In this document: positions 5,392 through 11,017 of the stretch, in pieces
Layout: each line of letters begins with the position of its first letter
Numbering within the stretch: the first letter of the stretch is position 1
Source of the DNA: an uncultured Dysosmobacter sp.
Lineage (GTDB): Bacteria; Bacillota; Clostridia; Oscillospirales; Oscillospiraceae
Reading direction: 5' to 3'
DNA: 11,017 bases
NCBI GenBank assembly: GCA_934597465.1
Contig: CAKTSC010000032.1
Location: forward strand, 1-11,017
Translations under genes and position numbers: made by a program
Notes under the pieces: generated by a model
What the model saw: the letters and a program-made list of their open reading frames with translations, nothing else
Databases searched by the model: none
What the model was told of the DNA's origin: nothing

Positions 5392-6567
5392 TCACTCCGT
5401 CAGCTTGCGCAGGATGTTCTCAAAGCCCCGGCAGGCCCGGGTCAGCTGGTCGATCTCGATGTACTCGTCCCGGACGTGGGCCAGGGACTCCAGGGACGGG
5501 CCGTAGCCGATGGTGGGGATGCCGGCCTCGCCACAGAAGTGGCTGCCGTTGGTGCAGAAGGAGAAGTGGGAGATGGCGGTGTCGATGCCCGCTTCCCGCA
5601 GGCCCTCCACGGCCTTGCGGACGAAGTCGCTGTTCTCGTCCACCACCCAGGCGGGAAAATAGCGCTTGGCCCGGATGGTCTCCCCCGTCCAGCACTTCTC
5701 CTCCCCCTCCGCCAGGTAGGCCCGGGCCCGGAGCTCCGGGAGCTTCTCCCGGGTGCGGCGGATGGCCTCCTCAAACTGGCCCAGGATCACGGCCTCGTCC
5801 TCCCCCACCAGGGTGCGGCGGTCGAAGGTGGCCCGGCAGAGGGAGGGCAGCACGGAGGAGCCGGGGTAGGGGTAGGAGATGATATCCGTCAGCTCCAGGA
5901 TGCCCTTCCCCAGGATGGGATGCTCGTTGGGGCGGATCTTCCGGATCTCCTCCAGGAGGGTATTCATGTGGTAGACGGCGTTGACGCCCTTCTCCGGGTT
6001 GGAAGAGTGGCAGCTGACGCCCTCCGTCTCCACCACCACCTCGGCCCGGCCCCGCTGGCCGATCTTCACGGTGGAGGAGGTGGCCTCCCCCACGATGACA
6101 TAGTCCGGGCGGACAAGGCGGCTGATCTCCCGGGAGGAGACGCCCTCGAAGCACTCCTCATGCACGGTGCAGGAGACGGCCACCGTGCCGGCGAAGTCCC
6201 GCCCGGTATCCTGGGCAAAGCAGGCGGCGGCGAAGACCATGGCGGCCACGCTGCCCTTCATATCCGAGGTGCCCCGGCCATAGATCCTGCCGTCCTCTAT
6301 CTCCGCGCCCCAGGGGGCGTGGCGCCACCGGTCTTCGTCGATGACCTCCACATGGTCGATGTGGCCGTCCATCAGGATCGTCTTCCCCGGACGCTTCCCG
6401 CGGATCAGGCCGTAGACGCTGCCGCAGCGGTCGATGTGGGCTTCGTCGAAGCCGAAGTCCTCCATCTTCCCCTTCAGGAAGCGGGCGACCTCGCCCTCCC
6501 GGCCCGAGGGGCTGGGGATGCGGATGACATCCCGGCAGAGGGTGATGAGCTGTTCCTCTCTGGTCAT
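5392..6567 (-). CDS. M20 family metallopeptidase (YgeY/ArgE/DapE-like)
   Basis: The 391-residue protein has the full co-catalytic zinc site of the M20 clan: H69 in DGHIDHV with catalytic D71, the bridging D102 in GTSDMKG, the general base E137 and ligand E138 in VHEECFEG, E161 in VGEATS, and H364 in SLAHVRDEY. The lid domain lies between about 180 and 300, with H187 in GVSCHSS. The C-terminal NGSHFCGEAGIPTIGYGP segment resembles the YgeY-type 'selenium metabolism-linked hydrolase' subgroup, but the neighbours give no support for that pathway, so the substrate (a dipeptide, N-acyl amino acid or similar) stays open. It is cytoplasmic, with no signal peptide. The start is ATG at 6567, with AAGGAG 8 nt upstream; the frame is open to 6681, but that extension crosses the promoter and has no similarity. 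Confidence 0.9.
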   Translation of the reverse strand: MTREEQLITLCRDVIRIPSPSGREGEVARFLKGKMEDFGFDEAHIDRCGSVYGLIRGKRPGKTILMDGHIDHVEVIDEDRWRHAPWGAEIEDGRIYGRGTSDMKGSVAAMVFAAACFAQDTGRDFAGTVAVSCTVHEECFEGVSSREISRLVRPDYVIVGEATSSTVKIGQRGRAEVVVETEGVSCHSSNPEKGVNAVYHMNTLLEEIRKIRPNEHPILGKGILELTDIISYPYPGSSVLPSLCRATFDRRTLVGEDEAVILGQFEEAIRRTREKLPELRARAYLAEGEEKCWTGETIRAKRYFPAWVVDENSDFVRKAVEGLREAGIDTAISHFSFCTNGSHFCGEAGIPTIGYGPSLESLAHVRDEYIEIDQLTRACRGFENILRKLTE

Positions 6568-6624
6568 GGTTCTTTCTCCTTTCACGCTGGGCGGACAAAA
6601 ATTCCCCGTGTCCGCGACCTTTCG

Positions 6625-6641
6625 TATGCGCCTGGCGCATA
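6625..6641. promoter_or_regulatory. 17-bp palindrome, operator-like, in the M20 gene leader
   Basis: TATGCGCCTGGCGCATA is a perfect inverted repeat of two 8-bp half-sites around one central base. It begins about 5 nt after the predicted transcription start (near 6646) and ends 57 nt before the M20 start codon. The size, symmetry and position suit an operator for a dimeric repressor. The alternative, an RNA hairpin, would have an unstable 1-nt loop unless the inner pairs open. No regulator gene lies next to it. Confidence 0.5.
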
Positions 6642-6652
6642 GCCTGTCTTCA

Positions 6653-6681
6653 TCTATACAACGTTTCCCGGAAAAAGGCAA
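6653..6681 (-). promoter_or_regulatory. SigA-type promoter of the M20/AlkZ-like operon
   Basis: On the minus strand TTGCCT (6676-6681) and TATAGA (6653-6658) are spaced 17 bp apart; each matches four of six consensus bases. The -35 region resembles that of rpsB, sharing CCCTTGCCTTTT. The predicted leader is about 80 nt long. Confidence 0.6.
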
Positions 6682-6717
6682 GGGAAAGCCGGAAAAAGCC
6701 CGGGGAAACGCGGGAAA
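6672..6717. repeat. Helically phased A-tracts and 21-bp repeat upstream of the M20 promoter
   Basis: A-tracts on the plus strand are centred near 6674, 6686, 6695, 6707 and 6716, with spacings of 12, 9, 12 and 9 that average 10.5 bp, one helical turn. CCGGAAAAAG occurs at 6668 and again at 6689. Such phasing usually bends DNA; the first tract lies in the promoter spacer and the rest extend upstream of the -35 box. Confidence 0.45.
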
Positions 6718-6735
6718 CGGGGCGCATCCGGGCGC

Positions 6736-6775
6736 AAAAAGAGGGGGCGGGCCATGCGGCCCGCCCCCTCTTTTT
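6736..6775 (-). terminator. Intrinsic terminator of the YlmC/YmxH-type gene
   Basis: Directly after the stop codon at 6781 a perfect 18-bp inverted repeat (arms 6736-6753 and 6758-6775, 4-nt loop) has a very GC-rich core flanked by five A:T pairs. On the minus strand the run of five U residues closes the structure. The same layout would also work from the plus strand. Confidence 0.88.
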
Positions 6776-6780
6776 CCCCC

Positions 6781-7065
6781 TCAGCGCTTCCACCAGCCAC
6801 GGCGCTCGGGGGGCGGAGGCGGCGGCGGGAAGGCCTTGTCGACGAGGATGATGTCGTCCCCGATGCGCTGGATGCACTCCCAGGGGAGGTAGTAGTCCTC
6901 TCCCCTGCCGAAGAGGCCGAAGAAGCGGCAGGGGCCGAAGACGATCAGAGCCGAGACCTGCCCCTCCGGCACCCGGACTTCCACATCTCCCACGAAGCCC
7001 AGGCGGCAGCCGTCCCGGATGTTGATGACCTCCTTGCGCCGCAGCTCCACCATCCTGCACTGCAT
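6781..7065 (-). CDS. YlmC/YmxH family PRC-barrel sporulation protein
   Basis: The 94-residue product is a single PRC-barrel: KEVINIRDGCRLGFVGDVEV (11-30), a strand-rich middle with ALIVFG, then FFGLFGRGEDYYLPWECIQRIGDDIILVD (48-76), which is the diagnostic YlmC/YmxH block. Family members occur in spore-formers and are linked to sporulation, though the molecular role is not settled. The start is taken as ATG at 7065, with a G-rich site GGGGGTGA about 4 nt upstream; a second in-frame ATG at 7053 is possible. Odd here is the C-terminus: seven consecutive prolines (P80-P86), then ERRGWWKR. The gene is divergent from sigG. In Bacillus subtilis ylmC also lies near sigG, but in the same direction. 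Confidence 0.88.
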   Translation of the reverse strand: MQCRMVELRRKEVINIRDGCRLGFVGDVEVRVPEGQVSALIVFGPCRFFGLFGRGEDYYLPWECIQRIGDDIILVDKAFPPPPPPPERRGWWKR

Positions 7066-7138
7066 GCCATCACCCCCGCCTCAGCCTATGTTTGGGCGGG
7101 AATGTCCTATCCCGGCGGATTTCCGACAAAAGCTCCCA

Positions 7139-7168
7139 GTATAGGGCGGGAGCGCCGGGGCCATACTG
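7139..7168 (+). promoter_or_regulatory. SigF/SigG-type promoter of sigG
   Basis: GTATA at 7139-7143 followed after 15 bp by GGCCATACT (7159-7167) fits the SigF pattern (GYWTA, N15, GGNNANANT) known from Bacillus subtilis. It also fits the SigG pattern (an ATA-type -35, then CATACTG after 18 bp, close to CATNNTA). Transcription would start near 7175, giving a leader of about 25 nt with the ribosome binding site. This agrees with the known biology: sigG is switched on by SigF in the forespore and reinforced by SigG itself. Confidence 0.65.
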
Positions 7169-7199
7169 GGGACAGAGTGAGGGAAGGCAGGTGGCAGCG

Positions 7200-7985
7200 A
7201 TGCAGGGAAAGGTGGAGATCTGCGGCGTCAACACCGCGAAGCTGAAGGTGCTGAAGAACGAGGAGATCATGGCCCTTCTGCGCCGCAGCAAGGAGGGGGA
7301 CGCCGACGCCCGGCGGCAGCTCATTGAGGGGAACCTCCGGCTGGTGCTCTCGGTGATCCAGAAGTTCGTGGGCCGGGGCGAGAATGCCGACGACCTCTTC
7401 CAGGTGGGCTGCATCGGGCTCATCAAGGCCATCGACAACTTTGACATTACCCAGCCCGTGCGCTTCTCCACCTATGGCGTCCCCATGATCGTAGGCGAGA
7501 TCCGCCGCTACCTCCGGGACAACAGCGCCATTCGGGTCTCCCGCTCCATGCGGGACACCGCCTACCGGGTCCTGCAGGCAAGGGAGAAGCTCATGGCGGA
7601 AAACCAGCGGGAGCCGACCGTGGATCAGATCGCCAAGGTCCTGGATATCCCTCGGGAGGAGGTGGTCTTCGCCATGGACGCCATCGTGGACCCGGTGTCC
7701 CTCTACGAGCCCATCTATGAGAGCGGCGGCGACGCCATCTGCGTGATGGATCAGGTCAGCGACCGGCGGAACACCGACGAGAAGTGGATCGAGCGCATCG
7801 CCCTGAAGGAGGCCCTGCACCGGCTGGACGGCCGGGAGCAGCGGATCCTGGCCCTTCGCTTCTGCGAGGGGAAGACCCAGATGGAGGTCTCCGCCGAGGT
7901 GGGGATCTCTCAGGCCCAGGTCTCCCGGCTGGAGAAGAACGCCATCCACGCCATGCGCCGGAGCTTTCAGGACAAGCAGACATAA
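7200..7985 (+). CDS. sigG: RNA polymerase sporulation sigma factor SigG (late forespore)
   Basis: The 261-residue protein starts MQGKVEICGVNTAKLKVLKN, the SigG signature, which sets it apart from SigF and SigB. Region 2 spans about 36-115 (NLRLVLSVIQKF, DDLFQVGCIGLIKAIDNFD, FSTYGVPMIVGEIRRYLRD), region 3 about 118-190 and region 4 about 200-255, with the -35-binding helix-turn-helix in GKTQMEVSAEVGISQAQVSRLE. N45 in EGNLRL corresponds to the asparagine reported to let SigG bind the anti-sigma factor CsfB/Gin. The length matches the family (about 260). The start is ATG at 7200, with AGGTGG 5 nt ahead; upstream codons in the same frame cross the promoter. SigG directs late forespore genes. It is monocistronic here and not downstream of sigE as in many relatives. 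Confidence 0.96.
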   Translation: MQGKVEICGVNTAKLKVLKNEEIMALLRRSKEGDADARRQLIEGNLRLVLSVIQKFVGRGENADDLFQVGCIGLIKAIDNFDITQPVRFSTYGVPMIVGEIRRYLRDNSAIRVSRSMRDTAYRVLQAREKLMAENQREPTVDQIAKVLDIPREEVVFAMDAIVDPVSLYEPIYESGGDAICVMDQVSDRRNTDEKWIERIALKEALHRLDGREQRILALRFCEGKTQMEVSAEVGISQAQVSRLEKNAIHAMRRSFQDKQT

Positions 7986-7989
7986 GGGA

Positions 7990-8038
7990 ACGAGGTGGAA
8001 GACCGCGGTCTTCCACCTCGTATTCTTTGCGGTTTTTT
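7990..8038 (+). terminator. Palindromic terminator of sigG
   Basis: A perfect 32-bp palindrome (7990-8021, centre 8005/8006) begins 5 nt after the sigG stop codon. As RNA it forms a stem of about 14 bp with a small loop. A U-rich tail follows (UAUUCUUU, then six U at 8033-8038). The tail is interrupted by GCGG, so termination may be less sharp than usual. Confidence 0.75.
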
Positions 8039-8042
8039 CAAT

Positions 8043-8066
8043 CAGTCACACGGACAGTCACACGGA
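8043..8066. repeat. Perfect 12-bp tandem repeat, two copies
   Basis: CAGTCACACGGA occurs at 8043-8054 and directly again at 8055-8066, in the gap between the ends of sigG and dnaE. The rest of this 155-bp gap holds GC-rich inverted repeats: CCCCGGG/CCCGGGG at 8095-8118 and an alternative pairing at 8084-8101. These could fold at the 3' end of the dnaE message, but no U-run follows, so no clear intrinsic terminator for dnaE is seen. Confidence 0.85.
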
Positions 8067-8140
8067 TCTCCGGCGGCCGCTCTCCCGGGAGGCTCCCCGG
8101 GCGCAGGCTGCCCCGGGGTTTCCCGCTTCCAGGGCCGGCA

Positions 8141-11017
8141 TCACTTTACCACCACATTTTCCGGGCCCAGGACTTCGCGGCACTCGGCCAGGAGGGCGTC
8201 GTGGAGACCCAGGCTGCCCTGGAAGACGCGGCGGCTGTCGGCCATCACCAGCTTTACGCTGTCCTTCCCCGGGAACATCTGGAAAACCCGGCGCAGGTGG
8301 GCCAGCTCCGGCGCGGTCTCGCCGGGGAACTTCAGGTAGAGGGTGCGGCGGGGTTCCGGCTCCCGGTTCAGGGCGGCGGCGTCCGGCAGGGCACTGTCCA
8401 GGGGGGAAGCGGAGTCGCAGAGGATCTGGGGGGGCTTATCCTCCCGCAGGGAGAGGCGGCCCCGCACCGCCACCGCCGTGCCCTCCTTCAGATAGGCGCC
8501 GGACTGCTCCAGCGTCCGTGCGAAGCAGAGGAGCTCGATGGAGCCGGTATCGTCCTCCACCGTGACGTAGGCCATGAGGGTGTTGCTCTTGGTGGTCTTG
8601 GTCTTGCTGGCGCTGACCACGCCGCAGACGGTGATGCGCTGGCCGTCCTGGAAGCGGCCGCCCTCCTGTCCGGCTTCCGCCAGGACGGCGGCGATGCTGG
8701 GGGCCCGGAGCCGCCGGAGCTGCTCCCGGTAGGCGTCCATGGGGTGGCCGGAGAGGTAGAGGCCGGTGGTCTCCTTCTCCATGCGCATCCGCTCCTGGGG
8801 GGTGAACTCCGGGATGTCCGGCAGGATGTCCTGCTGGGGCTTTTTCGTCTCGCCCCCACCGCCCAGGGAGAAGAAGTCCATCTGCCCCTCCACATTCTGG
8901 CGGCGGGTCTCGGCGATGGAGTCCATCACCGTCTCGTAGATCTGGCAGAGCTGGGAACGCCGGGCCCCCAGGGAATCGAAGGCGCCGGAGCGGATGAGGT
9001 TTTCCATGGCCCGCTTGTTGAGGTCGCTCCCGGCCATCCGGTCGCAGAAGTCCCGCAGGGAGGTGAAGGGGCCGTGCTGCCGCTCCCGCACCACGGACTG
9101 GATGAAGCCCCGGCCGATGTTCTTCACCGCCGCGAGGCCGAAGCGGATGCCTCCCTCCTCCACAGTGAAGCCGTCATAGGAGTGGTTGATGTCCGGGGGC
9201 AGCAGGGCGATGCCGCAGTCCCGGCACTCGGTGATGTAGCCCGCCACCTTATCGGAGTTATCGAGAACAGAGGTGAGGAGGGCCGCCATGTACTCTTTCG
9301 GATGGTGGCACTTGAACCAGGCGGTCTGGTAAGCCACCACGGCGTAGGAGACGGCGTGGGCCTTGTTGAAGGCGTAGTTGGCGAAGTCGTAGATCTCGTC
9401 GTAGATGGACTGGGCCACCGCCTCCGGGACGCCGTTGGCGATGCAGCCCTTGATGCCGCGGGCGGGATCCCCGTGGAGGAAGAACTGCCGCTCCCGCTCC
9501 ACGTCCTTGGCCTTCTTCTTGCTCATGGCCCGGCGGATCATGTCCGCCTGGCCCAGGGAGTAACCCGCCAGCTGCTGGAAGATCTGGATGACCTGCTCCT
9601 GGTAGACGATGCAGCCGTAGGTGACGGAGAGGATGTGCTCCAGCTTGGGATCCTTATAGGTGACGAGCTTGGGATCGTGCTTGCAGGCCACGAACTTGGG
9701 GATGGAGTCCATGGGGCCGGGGCGGTAGAGGGCGATGATTGCGGTGATATCCTCGATGCTCTGGGGCTTGAGGCCCACGCAGACGCCGGTCATGCCGGCG
9801 GACTCCATCTGGAAGACGCCGTTGGTCTTGCCGTCGGAGAGCATCCGGTAGGTCTCTTTGTCCCCTTCCGGGATGTCCGAGAGCTTGAAATCCGGCTCCC
9901 GGCGCTGCACCATCTTCACGGCGTCGTCCAGCACTGTCAGGTTCCGGAGGCCCAGGAAGTCCATCTTCAGGAGGCCCAGCTCCTCCAGGGTGGTCATGAT
10001 GTACTGGCAGACCACGGACTCGTCGTTTTTCGCCAGGGGCACGTACTCATAGACCGGGCGGCGGGTGATGACCACGCCGGCCGCGTGGGTGGAGGCGTTG
10101 CGGGGCATGCCCTCCAGCTTCTGGGCGGTGTCGATGAGCTTTTTCACCCGCTCGTCGCCCTCGTAGAGATCCCGGAGGGGTTTGCTGAGGCGCAGGGCAT
10201 CCTTCAGGGTGATGTGGAGGTTCCCGGGGCCGCCGGGCACCTGCTTTGCGATGGTATCCACCTCGGCATAGGGCATGCCCAGGACGCGGCCCACGTCCCG
10301 CAGGACGCCCCGGGCGGCCATGGTGCCGAAGGTCACGATCTGGGCCACGTGGTCATCCCCGTACTTGCGGCGGACGTAGTCCACCACCTCGCCCCGGCGG
10401 GTGTCGCCGAAGTCCATGTCGATATCCGGCATGCTGACCCGCTCCGGGTTCAGGAAGCGCTCGAAGAAGAGGCCGTACTTCACGGGGTCGATGTCCGTGA
10501 TGGCCAGGCAGTAGCTCACCATGGAGCCCGCCGCGCTGCCGCGGCCCGGGCCCACGGGGATGCCAGCGTCCTTGGCGTAGCGCACGAAGTCCGAGACGAT
10601 GAGGAAGTAGTCCGTGAAGCCCATCTTCTCGATCATGTTCTGCTCATACTCCAGCTGGGGGCGGTTGCTGTCATCGTCCCCGTAGCGGGCGCGGTAGCCC
10701 TCGTCGCAGAGCTTTTTCAGGTAGGAGAAGCTGTCCCAGCCCTCGGGGGTGCGGAATTCCGGCAGGTGGTACTTGCCGAACTCGAAGTCCAGGCGGCACA
10801 TCTCCGCCACCCGGGCGGTATTCTCGATGGCCCCCTCGAACTGGCTGAAGAGATCCTCCATCTCCCGCTCGGAGCGGAGGTAGAAGTTCCGGGGCTCGTA
10901 GCGCATGCGGTTCTCGTCCTCCACCAGCTTGCCGGTCTGGATGCAGAGGAGGATGTCGTGGGCCTCGGCGTCCTCCTTCCGGAGGTAGTGGGCGTCGTTG
11001 GTGCAGACCATGGGGAG
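8141..11017 (-). CDS. dnaE: DNA polymerase III subunit alpha, DnaE type (C-terminal ~83%, start off the right edge)
   Basis: About 958 codons are visible; the frame is open through the right edge, so the ATG at 11011 (context LPMVCTNDAHYL) is internal. Counting from that methionine, the end of the PHP domain is followed by the polymerase core with GPGRGSAAGS (154-163) and the catalytic aspartates D196 and D198 in PDIDMDF, the third in KMDFLGL (D351). Then come YRPGPMDSIPKF (429-440) and the FNKAHAVSYAVVAYQTAW fingers region (548-565), a helix-hairpin-helix segment (about 627-643), an OB fold (about 790-865, RITVCGVVSA ... ITVE-like strands with DDTGSIELLCF) and a short C-terminal domain. It lacks the exonuclease insertion of PolC, so it is the DnaE form, which in Firmicutes extends primers next to PolC or acts as main replicase. 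It is convergent with sigG. Confidence 0.97.
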   Translation of the reverse strand, partial: LPMVCTNDAHYLRKEDAEAHDILLCIQTGKLVEDENRMRYEPRNFYLRSEREMEDLFSQFEGAIENTARVAEMCRLDFEFGKYHLPEFRTPEGWDSFSYLKKLCDEGYRARYGDDDSNRPQLEYEQNMIEKMGFTDYFLIVSDFVRYAKDAGIPVGPGRGSAAGSMVSYCLAITDIDPVKYGLFFERFLNPERVSMPDIDMDFGDTRRGEVVDYVRRKYGDDHVAQIVTFGTMAARGVLRDVGRVLGMPYAEVDTIAKQVPGGPGNLHITLKDALRLSKPLRDLYEGDERVKKLIDTAQKLEGMPRNASTHAAGVVITRRPVYEYVPLAKNDESVVCQYIMTTLEELGLLKMDFLGLRNLTVLDDAVKMVQRREPDFKLSDIPEGDKETYRMLSDGKTNGVFQMESAGMTGVCVGLKPQSIEDITAIIALYRPGPMDSIPKFVACKHDPKLVTYKDPKLEHILSVTYGCIVYQEQVIQIFQQLAGYSLGQADMIRRAMSKKKAKDVERERQFFLHGDPARGIKGCIANGVPEAVAQSIYDEIYDFANYAFNKAHAVSYAVVAYQTAWFKCHHPKEYMAALLTSVLDNSDKVAGYITECRDCGIALLPPDINHSYDGFTVEEGGIRFGLAAVKNIGRGFIQSVVRERQHGPFTSLRDFCDRMAGSDLNKRAMENLIRSGAFDSLGARRSQLCQIYETVMDSIAETRRQNVEGQMDFFSLGGGGETKKPQQDILPDIPEFTPQERMRMEKETTGLYLSGHPMDAYREQLRRLRAPSIAAVLAEAGQEGGRFQDGQRITVCGVVSASKTKTTKSNTLMAYVTVEDDTGSIELLCFARTLEQSGAYLKEGTAVAVRGRLSLREDKPPQILCDSASPLDSALPDAAALNREPEPRRTLYLKFPGETAPELAHLRRVFQMFPGKDSVKLVMADSRRVFQGSLGLHDALLAECREVLGPENVVVK

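Noticed and set aside
4737..6642. Long plus-strand open frames (4737-5882 and 5278-6642)
   Set aside because: They lie opposite the well-supported AlkZ-like and M20 genes, have shadow-frame composition and no ribosome binding sites.
7083..7110. SigE-like promoter (ATA, 17 bp, CATAGGCT) for the YlmC/YmxH-type gene on the minus strand
   Set aside because: The motif has little information and would leave a leader of only about 11 nt with the ribosome binding site at its very start. It is possible but not strong enough to annotate.
7092..7199. N-terminal extension of SigG
   Set aside because: The added residues are not part of the SigG family and the stretch contains the SigF-type promoter.
8084..8118. 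GC-rich inverted repeats as intrinsic terminator of dnaE
   Set aside because: Stems exist in two competing forms but no U-tract follows on the minus strand.
1..11017. Search for mobile elements, CRISPR, toxin-antitoxin, RNA genes or a new defence system
   Set aside because: No transposase, integrase, regular spacer array, nuclease/ATPase cluster or tRNA/rRNA sequence is visible; the genes are mostly core housekeeping and sporulation functions.

Overview
The window looks like ordinary core chromosome of a GC-rich, spore-forming Firmicute. The best guess is a clostridial gut lineage of the Oscillospiraceae/Ruminococcaceae type. This rests on a forespore sigma factor (SigG), a YlmC/YmxH-type sporulation protein, an SMC-kleisin ScpA/ScpB pair behind an M50 protease gene, GGAGG-type ribosome binding sites, and a GC content that looks like 60-65% by eye. 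The genus is inference. I see no tRNA, rRNA, CRISPR array, transposase, integrase or phage gene.

Layout, left to right. (1) 1-1681, minus strand: an operon read from a strong extended -10 promoter near 1653-1681, encoding a site-2-type (M50) membrane protease, then scpA (TTG start), then scpB, which runs off the left edge. (2) 1682-1893: no gene; an A-tract-rich degenerate repeat stretch and the intrinsic terminator of tsf. (3) 1894-3790, minus strand: rpsB-tsf (ribosomal protein S2, then EF-Ts), with a clear promoter, phased A-tracts upstream, and a leader of about 115 nt holding two small hairpins with the same UGGC loop. (4) 3835-4212, plus strand: an unrecognised 103-residue protein with three predicted membrane segments and a TTG start. 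(5) 4213-4328: a perfect 17-bp tandem duplication and a long hairpin between convergent genes. (6) 4329-6681, minus strand: an M20 metallopeptidase followed by an AlkZ/YcaQ-like winged-helix protein, read from one promoter with a 17-bp palindrome just after the likely start of transcription. (7) 6736-7065, minus strand: a YlmC/YmxH-type PRC-barrel protein with a run of seven prolines and its terminator. (8) 7139-8038, plus strand: sigG with a SigF/SigG-type promoter and a palindromic terminator. (9) 8141-11017, minus strand: most of dnaE (DNA polymerase III alpha), whose start lies off the right edge.

Functionally the window combines chromosome replication and segregation (dnaE, scpAB), translation (rpsB, tsf), sporulation control (sigG, ylmC/ymxH) and a small peptidase plus putative base-repair pair. 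I do not see a cluster that looks like a new multi-gene system. The observations most worth a second look are the rpsB leader, the operator-like palindrome upstream of the M20 gene, the AlkZ-like gene with its QxQ motif, and the SigF-type promoter of sigG.
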